From NCBI RefSeq assembly GCF_014203395.1, contig NZ_JACHIW010000001.1, forward strand, positions 558,001 to 622,000: DNA of 64,000 nt. The letters run 5' to 3'. Source of the stretch: Saccharopolyspora phatthalungensis (GTDB lineage Bacteria > Actinomycetota > Actinomycetes > Mycobacteriales > Pseudonocardiaceae). This document shows positions 26,625 through 35,046 of the stretch, piece by piece; within the stretch, counting starts at the first letter, position 1; each line of letters opens with the position of its first letter. The notes under the pieces are model-generated. The model did not search any database, was not told the origin of the DNA, and saw only the letters and a list, made by a program, of their open reading frames with translations. Both the position numbers and the translations under genes were made by a program.

Positions 26625-26993
26625 TCAGCGGGCCGCGCCGGCGCCGAGGACAAGGACCAGCGCAACGACCGACATGATTGTTTGGGCGACGGTGTAGACC
26701 TGGAAGGCGCCCCGGGTGTACAGGCCCAGCAGACCACGGAACATCCAGAACGCGTTATCGTGCACGTGACCGCCGAAGCTCGCACCGGCCTCGCCGGCAG
26801 GAGCAGCACGATCAGCGGCAGGCGGCGCTTGGGCTCCGCGACCTCGTCGATGGCGATCTCGATCGAGGTGTCCTCGTTCGATGTCCAGCACGGCGACGGC
26901 GAAGCCGGCGGCGGCTAGGTGTAGCGCCGTCTCGCGGCCGATGCCGCGTTCCGAGCCAGCCCCGGCGATCACAACGGTGCGCGTGGCGGGCAT
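26625..26993 (-). pseudogene. Chimeric remnant: short-chain dehydrogenase start fused to a GntP permease end
   Basis: The frame is open for 122 codons from ATG 26993, which has a good ribosome site (GGAGA). The first about 40 residues (VVIAGAGSERGIGRETALHL) are the NAD-binding start of an SDR enzyme. The last about 60 (GGHVHDNAFWMFRGLLGLYT onward) match the C-terminus of a GntP-type gluconate/sugar-acid permease. The middle is unlike either. An internal deletion has joined two neighbouring genes. A functional product is unlikely. The 192 bp between it and the IS end hold no gene. Confidence 0.65.
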
Positions 26994-27034
26994 GAATCTC
27001 TCCTTGTTCGCGGGGTTTCTGGCGGGCATCGAGG

Positions 27035-27817
27035 TCAGGCGAGGAAAGCCGCGACCAGTTCGACGGCCCGCGCGGCGACGGCTTCGCGGTCGGCTTCGGC
27101 TACATCGTGGGTATCCAGCTCCAGGACGTAGCGGCCGGTTTAGCCGCTTTCGCAGAGGGTGCGGATGACTCCGGCGAAATCCACGCGACCGCGCCCCAGG
27201 CTGAGGTTGATCTCGCCGGGCACGGCGTCGCGCAGATGGACGTGCTCGGTCGATGAAGTCGCGGGCGAAAGCGATCTCGTCGATCTCCCCGGCGACGATG
27301 TGACTGACGTCGAGGACTAAACCCGCCGACTGCGGACCCCCGGTCGAGCAGCGCCCGAGCGAGTTCGCGGGTGTGACAGACCGGAACAGCAGCCGCTCGT
27401 CCCGCTCACCGGCCAGGTCGCCCAGCAGCCGGAAGCCGCGAGCCAGGCGGTCGAGGTTGGTGGCCTCGTCGACGAGCGGTTCCCGCGACTGCGCACCGCA
27501 GGGCACGATGATCACCGCGTCGAGCCGGGCCGCCAGGGAGATCAGCGCGCCGCCGACGGCCTTGAGCACGTCGTCGCTCAGCGCCGGGTCGTTCATGGGG
27601 CCCGCATCGACGTTGATCGCCCGGTCCGGAGTTCGTGCTGGTCGAGTACGCGGACCACGTCGTCGGCGTGGCCGTCGAGCGGCATGGGGAGGTGGTCGCA
27701 GGCCCCGGGCAGCCCGCCGAGGTCGATACCGAGCGGGCCGAGGCGCACGATCGCGCTCAGCGCATCCGCTAACGGCCGGTGGCGAAAGGAAATAGTCGAG
27801 CAGCCGATCCCGGACAT
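27035..27817 (-). pseudogene. Sugar phosphate isomerase/epimerase (TIM barrel), broken
   Basis: Starts MSGIGCSTISFRHRPLADAL, then shifts frame near 27630 (AVIIVPCGAQSREPLVDEAT, GLVLDVSHIVAGEIDEI), shifts again near 27245, and has an in-frame stop after RTLCESG before TGRYVLELDTHDVAEADREA. These are parts of a xylose-isomerase-like TIM barrel enzyme. With the SDR and GntP remnants and the divergent GntR gene it suggests a former sugar-acid utilisation cluster. Confidence 0.75.
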
Positions 27818-27844
27818 CTTTTCACCGCGACACCCCTTCGTGCT

Positions 27845-27867
27845 GTCGGTGACGCAAAGTCACCGAC
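27845..27867. promoter_or_regulatory. Perfect 9-bp inverted repeat in the divergent promoter region
   Basis: GTCGGTGAC and GTCACCGAC with a five-base spacer, about 28 bp upstream of the pseudogene start and 90 bp before the GntR gene. A protein-binding site is more likely than a terminator because it lies between divergent starts. Confidence 0.45.
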
Positions 27868-27881
27868 GCGGCGATGCCGAT

Positions 27882-27903
27882 TGTCAACAGTCGACCGTTG
27901 ATC
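27882..27903. promoter_or_regulatory. GntR operator candidate
   Basis: TCAACAGTCGACCGTTGA (27884-27901) is an 18-bp palindrome with one mismatch, 55 bp before the GntR start. FCD-type GntR regulators often bind such sites next to their own gene. The 12-mer TGTCAACAGTCG is shared with the palindrome upstream of mmsA. Confidence 0.5.
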
Positions 27904-27956
27904 GTTTCCATGGGCTAGAGTGAAGGTTCTTCGACGAGCAGAGAGGCGAGAACCCG

Positions 27957-28625
27957 GTGTCCCTTGACGTCCCAGCGCTGTCCGGCGTCGACCGGCAGAC
28001 GCTACGCGAGCAGAGTCTGCACAAGCTCCGCGAGGCCATCAGCAGTGGCCAGCTCGCGCCGGGCACCCGGCTGATCGAAACCGAGCTCAGCGATGCCCTC
28101 TCGGTCTCCCGCGGCACGCTGCGGGAAGCGCTGCGCCACCTTGTCCAGGAAGGGCTTGTCGTCGGCGACGAGCGCGGCCGACTGCTGGTTCGCGCGCTCA
28201 GCCCGGCCGAGGTCGACGACATCTTCGCCGTGCGCGGCGCGCTGGAGACGCTGGCGGTGGAGACGCTGTGCTCGGCTGCGGACCGCACCGCAATCGTCCA
28301 GCAACTCCGCGCGGCCGTCGACAAGCTCCGCGACCCCGACCAGCCCATTTCCGAGCTCGTCGAGGCCGACCTGGCGTTTCACCGGCGGCTGTGCGAGCTC
28401 ACCGGGAACGAGACGCTCGTGCATTCCTGGCAACACCTGTCCGGGATGACCCGTGCGACGATCGCCCGCTCCGGGCCGGAACAAGCACTGCGCAACATGG
28501 ACTGGCAGCGGCACACGCCCATCGTCGACGCCATCGAGGCCGGGGATGCCTCCCGTGCGCGCGAGGTCATGCGCGGCCACATGCAGGAGACCGCTGAACG
28601 GATCGTCTCGCTGCTCCAGGGCTGA
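27957..28625 (+). CDS. GntR family regulator with FCD ligand-binding domain
   Basis: 222 residues from GTG. Residues about 15-80 form the winged helix (IETELSDALSVSRGTLREAL), and the FCD domain follows, with metal/ligand residues in ADLAFHRRLCELTGN, the His of RHTPIVDAI and the His of RGHMQE. FCD regulators sense sugar acids or other carboxylates. Its divergent neighbours are dead sugar-acid genes, so it may have lost its local target. The shared motif near mmsA suggests a possible remaining target. Confidence 0.88.
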   Translation: MSLDVPALSGVDRQTLREQSLHKLREAISSGQLAPGTRLIETELSDALSVSRGTLREALRHLVQEGLVVGDERGRLLVRALSPAEVDDIFAVRGALETLAVETLCSAADRTAIVQQLRAAVDKLRDPDQPISELVEADLAFHRRLCELTGNETLVHSWQHLSGMTRATIARSGPEQALRNMDWQRHTPIVDAIEAGDASRAREVMRGHMQETAERIVSLLQG

Positions 28626-28870
28626 GCCATCAGCCCGCGAGCGCTGTTCGAGAGCCCGTGCTGCGAGTTTCCCGCAGGCACAACGGGTTCTCGCCGCATC
28701 CGAGATCCTTCCTGACCGCACCGCGAGGCGGTCTACCGTCGGCATCCGGTGCCGGGGCCGGTGTCCACAATGAACAACCGAACCGGTCGAGGACTGATCG
28801 AAACCGGATGCAGGCTAGGCCGGGAAATCGCGGCGCGCTTCGCAAGCGTTGCGGGCTTACCCTGCAACGC

Positions 28871-29875
28871 ATGCCCCACGAGTCATCGGACATCTGGGCA
28901 ATGGCCGACCTGGCCACGCCATTCGCAGTTCGCACCGCGGCCACCCTGCGGGTGCCCGATGTGGTCAAGGACGGCCCGCTCCCGCTCGCCGAGATCGCGC
29001 ACCGCTGCAAGGCCGAGGCGGACCCGCTCGGCCGGGTACTGCGATTCCTGGTGCACCGCGGCATATTCACCGAGCCACGAGCGGACGTTTTCGGTCCCAA
29101 CGACGCCTCGGAGGCGCTCCGCAGCGACTTCACCGACGGGCCGCAGCCGTGGCTGGACCTCGACGGCGCCGTCGGTCGAGCCGACCTCGCGTTCGTCGAA
29201 CTCGTCGAACAGGTCCGGGGCCACCACCCCGCATATCCGGCCGCGTTCGGCCGGTCCTTCTGGGAAGACCTCGCGCACAACCCGCAGCTGTCGGACTCAT
29301 TCGACTCACTGATGGAGACCAAGACCTATGGGATCGCGCCGCTGATCGCCACCGCGCACGACTGGGGCGCCTACCCCCGGATCGCCGACGTCGGCGGCGG
29401 TAAGGGCGTGCTGCTCGCCGAGATCCTCCGGGCCCACCCGCACCTGCAGGGCATCCTGGTCGACCTGATCGGACCGGCCCGCAACGCGGCAACCTACCTG
29501 CGGGAGCAAGGCGTCGGGGAACGCGCCGAAGTGGTCACCGCGAACTTCTTCGACCCGCTGCCCATCGCGGCCGACGCCGTGGTGATCTGCGACGTCCTCG
29601 GCGACTGGGACGACGAGGACGCCACCCGGATCCTTGAGCACTGCGCGCAGGTGATCGGCCCGGACGGGCGAGTACTGATCGTCGAATTGCTCCCGGACAA
29701 AAACCTGATGGAGCTGTTCACCGAGATGGACCTGCGGATGATGGTCTACGCCGGCGGCCGGATGCGCGACCTCGACCGCACCCAGCAGATCGCGAGGGCT
29801 GCCGGGTTGACCATCGAGGACTTCACCCCGCTGGACAACGGTTACGCCATCATCGAGTGCCGCCCCGAGCGGTAG
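28871..29875 (+). CDS. SAM-dependent O-methyltransferase (acetylserotonin-O-methyltransferase-like)
   Basis: 334 residues from MPHESSDIW, though the frame is open 71 codons further up without protein-like sequence. An N-terminal winged-helix dimerisation domain (ATPFAVRTAATLRVPDVV) is followed by the SAM site RIADVGGGKGVLLAEIL, then ICDVLGDWDDEDATRIL and a motif ending in VLIVELL. This is the two-domain family that methylates hydroxyls of small aromatic or polyketide compounds. No biosynthetic neighbours. No clear ribosome site. The 3' end overlaps the MOSC remnant by 34 bp. Confidence 0.85.
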   Translation: MPHESSDIWAMADLATPFAVRTAATLRVPDVVKDGPLPLAEIAHRCKAEADPLGRVLRFLVHRGIFTEPRADVFGPNDASEALRSDFTDGPQPWLDLDGAVGRADLAFVELVEQVRGHHPAYPAAFGRSFWEDLAHNPQLSDSFDSLMETKTYGIAPLIATAHDWGAYPRIADVGGGKGVLLAEILRAHPHLQGILVDLIGPARNAATYLREQGVGERAEVVTANFFDPLPIAADAVVICDVLGDWDDEDATRILEHCAQVIGPDGRVLIVELLPDKNLMELFTEMDLRMMVYAGGRMRDLDRTQQIARAAGLTIEDFTPLDNGYAIIECRPER

Positions 29876-30562
29876 CGCCGCACGATGGCGGCGACGGACT
29901 CCCGCCACTTCTCCGGCAGATCCGCCAAGCCACCCGCGACGTGCCCGGCCAAGTCGGGGCGATCGTGCATCTGGAGGGCGAACACCTCGGCCACCCGCAC
30001 CCCGTGCGCCGGCCGGGAGATCACCTCGACGGCATCACCCGCCGTCACCTCCCCCGGCTCCTCCACCGCCAGATAGGCACCGGTCCGGCCATGTTCGGTG
30101 AACTGCTCGACCTGCCCCCTGCCGTCCCAGAACCCGGCGAATACCCGGCACGGCGTGCTGCGGGCCAGTCACCCGCAGCACCGCCCCACCGATCCGCCAC
30201 CGCTCACCGATTCGCCACCGCTCACCGATCCGCCACCGCTCACCGATTCGCCACCGCTCACCGATCACCGCAGAACTGCTGCCGCATCCCGCCAGCGTGA
30301 GGTTCTCGCCCGCGTTGCCGGGAGCCAGCTCCCGGCCATGCACTTGCGACCAGTATTGGAGTTCCTCGATGTCGAACGCGTACGCCGCCTGGTACCAGGC
30401 CGCGTGGTACTTCATGTCGCACACCGTGTCGCCGCGCACTCCGGACCGCTCGAACAGCACGGGGCCCTCGACCGGACGCTTGTCGATACCGGTCCGCCCG
30501 ACCCGGCCGGTCCATTTCCCGGTCAGCACCACCGCGAGATTCACCGACTGGACAATCCCCAT
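29842..30562 (-). pseudogene. MOSC domain protein, frameshifted
   Basis: Begins MGIVQSVNLAVVLTGKW with GRTGIDKRP and GENLTLAG, the MOSC pattern. Near 30155 one extra base breaks the frame between VLRVTGPQ and CRVFAGFWDGRGQ; the rest (EEPGEVTAGDAVEVI to RYRSG) continues in another frame. MOSC proteins bind sulfur or molybdenum cofactor species, as in the C-terminus of MoCo sulfurase. Four copies of GERWRI occur just before the break. A sequencing error or a live phase switch by the repeat cannot be excluded, but a single-base change is not explained by an 18-bp repeat. Confidence 0.72.
30195..30266. repeat. 18-bp tandem repeat (four copies) inside the MOSC gene
   Basis: Four copies of CGCCACCGCTCACCGATY in a row, coding GERWRI four times on the minus strand. 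MOSC proteins normally have a single short segment here. In-frame expansion by slippage is the simplest explanation. Confidence 0.9.
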
Positions 30563-30742
30563 GAGCCCGACTACGCGGCCTCGGGTAGGCCGAATCCGGT
30601 GAGCATTCAGCGGCACCACTCACCCCCAACTCACCGCGACGCGCCCGCGCCAACGCCGACGACCAGAACCCTGCGCAGCCGCCGTCGCCGCTCGGCTCCC
30701 ACGGGATCGTCCTCCGCCGGCCAACACACGCGCGGTTTCCTT

Positions 30743-30776
30743 GGGCCCCTCCCCCTCCCCCCACCCCTCCCTCCCG
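30743..30776. other. Homopyrimidine tract, G-quadruplex candidate on the minus strand
   Basis: Almost only C and T for 33 bases; the minus strand contains at least four runs of three or more G separated by single A or T. It lies between the nitronate monooxygenase stop and the MOSC start. Such tracts can form G4 structures in the transcript or DNA. No function can be assigned. Confidence 0.55.
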
Positions 30777-30835
30777 TTGTCTGCCGCGCGGCGGTGTTCG
30801 GTTGACCGCGTCCGTGTCGTTGGCAACGGACGTGA

Positions 30836-31894
30836 TCAAGCCTGCGGTTGCAGCCGGGCGGCGGCCAGATCCAGCGCTTGGCGTGCCTCCTCCGTCAGGA
30901 CGCGCATCAGTTCGGCTGCGGGTAGCGGGCGCGTTTGCGCGTAGGTCTGGCCCGCCCACAACGACAGCAGCTCGGGATCACCCGCCTTGCCCGCCGCGCC
31001 GCGCATCGGCTTGGTCAGGTTGTTCAGCTGCGGGTACGCCGCCGGCGCGTCAGCGTTCTCGGCCAGGAACCGGTTCACCAGCCCCCGCGCCGGACGCCCG
31101 CTGAACGCGCGCGTCAGCGCGGTTTCCCGTCGCCCGGCGGCGATTTCAGCGCGCTGGGTCGGCTGCGTACCCGCCTCATCGCACACCAGAAACGCGGTGC
31201 CCAATTGCGCCGCCACCGCACCTGCCGACAACACCGCCGCGACGTCAGCACCGTGGACGAGCCCGCCCGCGGCGATGACCGGCAGGTCGACCTCGGCCCG
31301 GATCAGACGGATCGCCGCCAGCAACCCGATCAGCGGCCCGCCACCTACCAGCGCCGGATCGTCGTTGAGCACCGCGCGGTGCCCACCGGCCTCCATGCCC
31401 TGCACGCACAGCAGGTCTGCGCCCGCATTCGCCGCGGCCCGCGCCTCTTGCGGAGTCGTCACCGTGGCGACGACCTCAGCCCCCACCTCGTGCAAACGAT
31501 CCACAAGGGACCTCTCGGGCAGCCCGAATGTGAACGACACGACCGGAACCCGCTCGGCGATCACCAACTCCGCCTTGGCCAAGTAGGTGTCGTCGTCCCA
31601 GCTCGGCGAGCCCGCCACGACCCCGTGCCGCGCGGCCGCCGCCTCGACCCGGGCCCGGTAGTCGGCGAGATCAACGTCTCGCCGCTCGCCCGGGACGAAG
31701 AGGTTCACCCCGAACGGCTCCGACGTGAGCGCGCGGAAGTCCGCGATCTGGGCGGCCAGCGCTTCCTCAGACAGATACCCGCCGGCCAGGAAGCCGAGGC
31801 CGCCCGCGGCGCTCACCGCCGCAGCCAGTTCCGGCGTGGAGACGCCGCCTGCCATCGGCGCCGCGATCAGCGGGATTCCTCGCTCTGCAATCAT
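30836..31894 (-). CDS. Nitronate monooxygenase (2-nitropropane dioxygenase family)
   Basis: 352 residues from MIAERGIPLIAAPM; the frame is open 25 codons further up. An FMN TIM-barrel with PMAGGVSTPELAAAVS, CVQGMEAGGHRA (the His of this QGxEAGGH motif is the likely base) and VIAAGGLVHGADVAAVLSAG. The family oxidises alkyl nitronates to carbonyl compounds, detoxifying propionate-3-nitronate. It is transcribed towards the MOSC remnant; no clear operon. Confidence 0.88.
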   Translation of the reverse strand: MIAERGIPLIAAPMAGGVSTPELAAAVSAAGGLGFLAGGYLSEEALAAQIADFRALTSEPFGVNLFVPGERRDVDLADYRARVEAAAARHGVVAGSPSWDDDTYLAKAELVIAERVPVVSFTFGLPERSLVDRLHEVGAEVVATVTTPQEARAAANAGADLLCVQGMEAGGHRAVLNDDPALVGGGPLIGLLAAIRLIRAEVDLPVIAAGGLVHGADVAAVLSAGAVAAQLGTAFLVCDEAGTQPTQRAEIAAGRRETALTRAFSGRPARGLVNRFLAENADAPAAYPQLNNLTKPMRGAAGKAGDPELLSLWAGQTYAQTRPLPAAELMRVLTEEARQALDLAAARLQPQA

Positions 31895-32135
31895 GTTTCG
31901 ACGGTAATCCCGCTCCTGGCGGGCGCGCATCAGAGCATCGTGCACCCCACAACAAGGTTCACTCGGCACGCCTCGCGTCGGTCGAGCGTGAGTCGAGCGG
32001 CAGGGCCCCGCACCACCACGCGAAGCTCCGCGAGCCCGCTGATCAATTTCGGGTGATCCCGCACTCTTTCAACGGCAATTCTCCTTTCTCTTAGGCATAA
32101 CGGAGTTGAGGAGCTGATCGGAAAGGCACCCCAAC

Positions 32136-32765
32136 ATGCACACCACCAAACGCGATGACCTCGTGCTCCGCACCGCCGGCAGCGAGGACACCCCGACACT
32201 CGCGGAACTACTCAGCGCGGCATACCGCGACGACCCCCGGATGTCCGCGCTACTGCCGGACCACGCCCACCGAGAAACCAAGCTCCATGCACTGTTCTCC
32301 CTTCTGCTGACCCAAGAGCACCTCGACCACGGCACCGAGATCGCCGTGCTGAACGGGCAGCCGGAGGCCGTTGCGGTGTGGGACCGACCGGGCAGCCAGG
32401 TCGTCCCGCTCGGTCGGCGACTCGCCTACCTCCCGGCACTGCTGTCGGTGTTCCGCTGGCGGCTGCCGGAAGCCACCCGGGCGATCCAGGCGTTCAACGC
32501 CACCGACAGCCACCGACCGGACGAACCGCACTGGCACCTGGCGGCCATCGGCACCACGCCGCATGCCCGCAGCCGCGGACTCGGCCGCGCCCTGCTGGAC
32601 TCCGGGCTGGCGCGGGCCGACGCGCACGACACCCCGGTCTATCTGGAGGCGACGACGCACGCCGGAGTCACCCACTTCGAGCGATTCGGGTTCCGGGTGA
32701 TCCACGAATACCCGATCGCCGCCGGCCTGACCGTCTACGGCATGTGGCGCCCGGTCGAACGCTGA
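32136..32765 (+). CDS. GNAT family N-acetyltransferase
   Basis: 209 residues. Acetyl-CoA binding motif: LAAIGTTPHARSRGLGRALL, followed by VYLEATTHAGVTHFERFGF. Substrate unknown; in this subfamily puromycin-type and other amines are common substrates. It is divergent from the nitronate monooxygenase and converges on a Uma2 gene. Confidence 0.88.
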   Translation: MHTTKRDDLVLRTAGSEDTPTLAELLSAAYRDDPRMSALLPDHAHRETKLHALFSLLLTQEHLDHGTEIAVLNGQPEAVAVWDRPGSQVVPLGRRLAYLPALLSVFRWRLPEATRAIQAFNATDSHRPDEPHWHLAAIGTTPHARSRGLGRALLDSGLARADAHDTPVYLEATTHAGVTHFERFGFRVIHEYPIAAGLTVYGMWRPVER

Positions 32766-32792
32766 CCGGCAAGGCCAACTCGACCACCCGAG

Positions 32793-33353
32793 TCAGGGAC
32801 GCAACCCGGCGACCAGGTCGACCGGAGCGAACCTGACCGGGAATGGTCGCAGCGGCTCGAAGAGCTCGTCCCCGACCACCCGAGCCACCCGCTGGTAGTC
32901 GCTGCCGCCGACCAACTCCCACGCCGTCACCGTAGGCACTTCCAGATCCGGATCGACCAGCCAGAAGTGCTGGGTGCCCAGTCTCGCGTGCGCGGCCTTC
33001 CGCAAACTGATGTCGTTCAACCGGCTGCTCGGCGACGCCACCTCGACCGCCAACACCGGCGCTGTCTGCAAATTCCTCAACGTGAGTTCCGCATAGCGCG
33101 CGACCACGACGTCCGGCCGCAGTTCTGTGAACAGGTCCTGGCGCACCGGGAATGGCGCGGGCAGCACCCGGTATTCGGGCGGACTAGCCCGATGCAGCCG
33201 GACGAACAACGATCCGACCGCCTCCTGATGCGGCCAGCCTGGTGCCGGGCTCACGAGCAGCTCGCCGTCGATGAGTTCGTACCGGCGCCCGTCCTCCGGG
33301 ATCGCCTCCAAGTCCTGAACGGTGAACCGGCGCCCGCCGAGATCGATGGACAT
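32793..33353 (-). CDS. Uma2 family (DUF820) putative endonuclease
   Basis: 186 residues from the ATG following GGAGGGAG. Core motifs: IPEDGRRYELIDGEL, LRPDVVVARYAELT, LAVEVASPSSRL and KAAHARLGTQHFW. This is a third intact Uma2 gene; it is clearly more distant from the two duplicated copies. It converges on the acetyltransferase with a 27-bp gap. Confidence 0.85.
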   Translation of the reverse strand: MSIDLGGRRFTVQDLEAIPEDGRRYELIDGELLVSPAPGWPHQEAVGSLFVRLHRASPPEYRVLPAPFPVRQDLFTELRPDVVVARYAELTLRNLQTAPVLAVEVASPSSRLNDISLRKAAHARLGTQHFWLVDPDLEVPTVTAWELVGGSDYQRVARVVGDELFEPLRPFPVRFAPVDLVAGLRP

Positions 33354-33463
33354 CACGTGCTCCCTCCACTCAACGCCCCGAGGTTTTCGGGCCTCTGCGA
33401 ATAAAGAGGAGCGAAGGGGCCGTACAGATACAGCTGAGGGCGATGATCACCGGAACGTGGCAA

Positions 33464-33504
33464 CAAAAAAAGCGGGCGGGAACCCGACGCCTGGGTTCCC
33501 GCCC
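33464..33504 (-). terminator. Rho-independent terminator of aceA
   Basis: GGGCGGGAACCC (33474-33485) and GGGTTCCCGCCC (33493-33504), a perfect 12-bp stem with a 7-base loop. Read on the minus strand it is followed by GCTTTTTTTG. It lies 110 bp past the aceA stop. Confidence 0.9.
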
Positions 33505-33614
33505 ACTCGCACCATTGCGATTTTCCGACACCCCGCCACAGGGCCGCTGGTGCGTCTCGGGCGTGGTCGGCGCGCTACCCACGCGCCGAGCACGGATTCA
33601 CTTGGTCAGCCGGA

Positions 33615-34928
33615 TCAGTGGAATTGGGCCGTCTCGGTGGACCCGGCCAGCGCGGTGGTCGAAGAGTCCGGGCTCACCGCGGTGCTGATCAGGTCGAAGT
33701 AACCGGTACCCGCCTCGCGCTGGTGGCGCGTCGCGGTGTAGCCGTCGGCCTCCGCAGCGAACTCCCGCTCCTGCAGGTCCACGTAGGACGTCATGCCGTC
33801 CGCCGCGTACCCCTTGGCCAGGTCGAACATGCTGTAGTTCAGCGAGTGGAAACCGGCCAGGGTGATGAACTGGAACTTGTAGCCCATGTGGCCGAGTTCG
33901 CGCTGGAACTTCGCGATGGTGCTGTCGTCGAGGTTCTTCCTCCAGTTGAACGACGGCGAGCAGTTGTAGGCCAGCATCTGCTCCGGGTACTTCTCCTTGA
34001 CGGCCTCGGCGAACCGCCGCGCGACCTCCAGATCCGGGGTCGAGGTCTCCATCCAGATCAGGTCCGAGTGCGGCGCGTAGGCCAGCGCGCGGGTGATGCA
34101 CGGCTCGATGCCGTTGCGCACCTTGTAGAAGCCCTCCGGGGTGCGCTCGCCGGTGATGTACTGCCGGTCGCGCTCGTCGACGTCACTGGTCAGCAGCGTC
34201 GCGGCCTGCGCGTCGGTGCGGGCGATGACCAGGCTCGGGACACCCGCGACGTCGGCCGCCAGCCGCGCGGCGTTGAGCGTCTTGACGTGCTGGCTGGTGG
34301 GGATGAGCACCTTGCCGCCGAGGTGGCCGCACTTCTTCTCGGAGGCCAGCTGGTCTTCCCAGTGCACGCCCGCGGCACCGGCGGCGATCATGCCCTTCAT
34401 CAGCTCGTAGGCGTTGAGCACACCACCGAAGCCGGCCTCGGCGTCGGCGACGATCGGCGCCAGCCAGTGGATCGCCTCGCTCTCCAGCCCCTCGTTCTGC
34501 GGGTCCAGCGCTTCAGACCAGTTGATCTGGTCGGCGCGCTTGAGGGCATTGTTGATCCGGCGCACGACCGCCGGGACCGAGTTGGCCGGGTACAGGCTCT
34601 GATCCGGATAGGTCTCGCCGGCCAGGTTGGCGTCGGCGGCGACCTGCCAGCCGGACAGGTAGATGGCCTTCAGCCCCGCGCGGACCTGCTGGACCGCCTG
34701 GTTCCCGGTCAGCGCGCCGAGCGAATTGACGTAGTCGGTTTCGTGCAGCAGCGTCCACAGCCGTTCGCTGCCCTGCCGGGCGAGGGTGTGTTCTTCCCGC
34801 ACAGACCCGCGGAGGCGGATAACGGTCTCGGCCGAGTGGGTGCGCTCGATGCCCTTCCAACGCGGGTTGGTGTCCCAATCGCGCTGAAGTTCCTCGACGG
34901 CCTGCTTCGCCTGCTCGCGGATGCTCAT
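33615..34928 (-). CDS. aceA: Isocitrate lyase
   Basis: 437 residues from [14 protein letters not shown], with AAAGGGGAA upstream; the open frame further 5' is not coding. The catalytic KKCGHLGGK (C200) and the substrate block [14 protein letters not shown] are intact. It cleaves isocitrate to glyoxylate and succinate, the first step of the glyoxylate shunt, and also serves the methylcitrate cycle in related bacteria. Divergent from ramB, its expected regulator. Malate synthase is not in the window. Confidence 0.97.
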   Translation of the reverse strand: MSIREQAKQAVEELQRDWDTNPRWKGIERTHSAETVIRLRGSVREEHTLARQGSERLWTLLHETDYVNSLGALTGNQAVQQVRAGLKAIYLSGWQVAADANLAGETYPDQSLYPANSVPAVVRRINNALKRADQINWSEALDPQNEGLESEAIHWLAPIVADAEAGFGGVLNAYELMKGMIAAGAAGVHWEDQLASEKKCGHLGGKVLIPTSQHVKTLNAARLAADVAGVPSLVIARTDAQAATLLTSDVDERDRQYITGERTPEGFYKVRNGIEPCITRALAYAPHSDLIWMETSTPDLEVARRFAEAVKEKYPEQMLAYNCSPSFNWRKNLDDSTIAKFQRELGHMGYKFQFITLAGFHSLNYSMFDLAKGYAADGMTSYVDLQEREFAAEADGYTATRHQREAGTGYFDLISTAVSPDSSTTALAGSTETAQFH

Positions 34929-35012
34929 GATGTTCCCCTTTCGGGATCTCCCTGCGGCCTGTTGAACCCAGTCTTGGCCCTGGTCCGGCGAAACACGACC
35001 AGAATTCCGAGG

Positions 35013-35034
35013 TAAATTTTGCCATTTTTCTGCT
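35013..35034. promoter_or_regulatory. AT-rich RamB-site candidate between aceA and ramB
   Basis: The 118-bp divergent region holds an A/T-rich stretch (TAAATTTTGCCATTTTTCTG) that stands out from the surrounding GC. Read on the minus strand it gives two GCARAAA half-sites in direct repeat, resembling the A-rich TTTGC-containing sites of RamB in Corynebacterium. The match is loose. Confidence 0.35.
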
Positions 35035-35046
35035 ACCATCAATGCC

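Noticed and set aside
30258..30959. Minus-strand 233-codon frame spanning the MOSC leader and nitronate monooxygenase end
   Set aside because: Alternate-frame shadow of both genes; no ribosome site.
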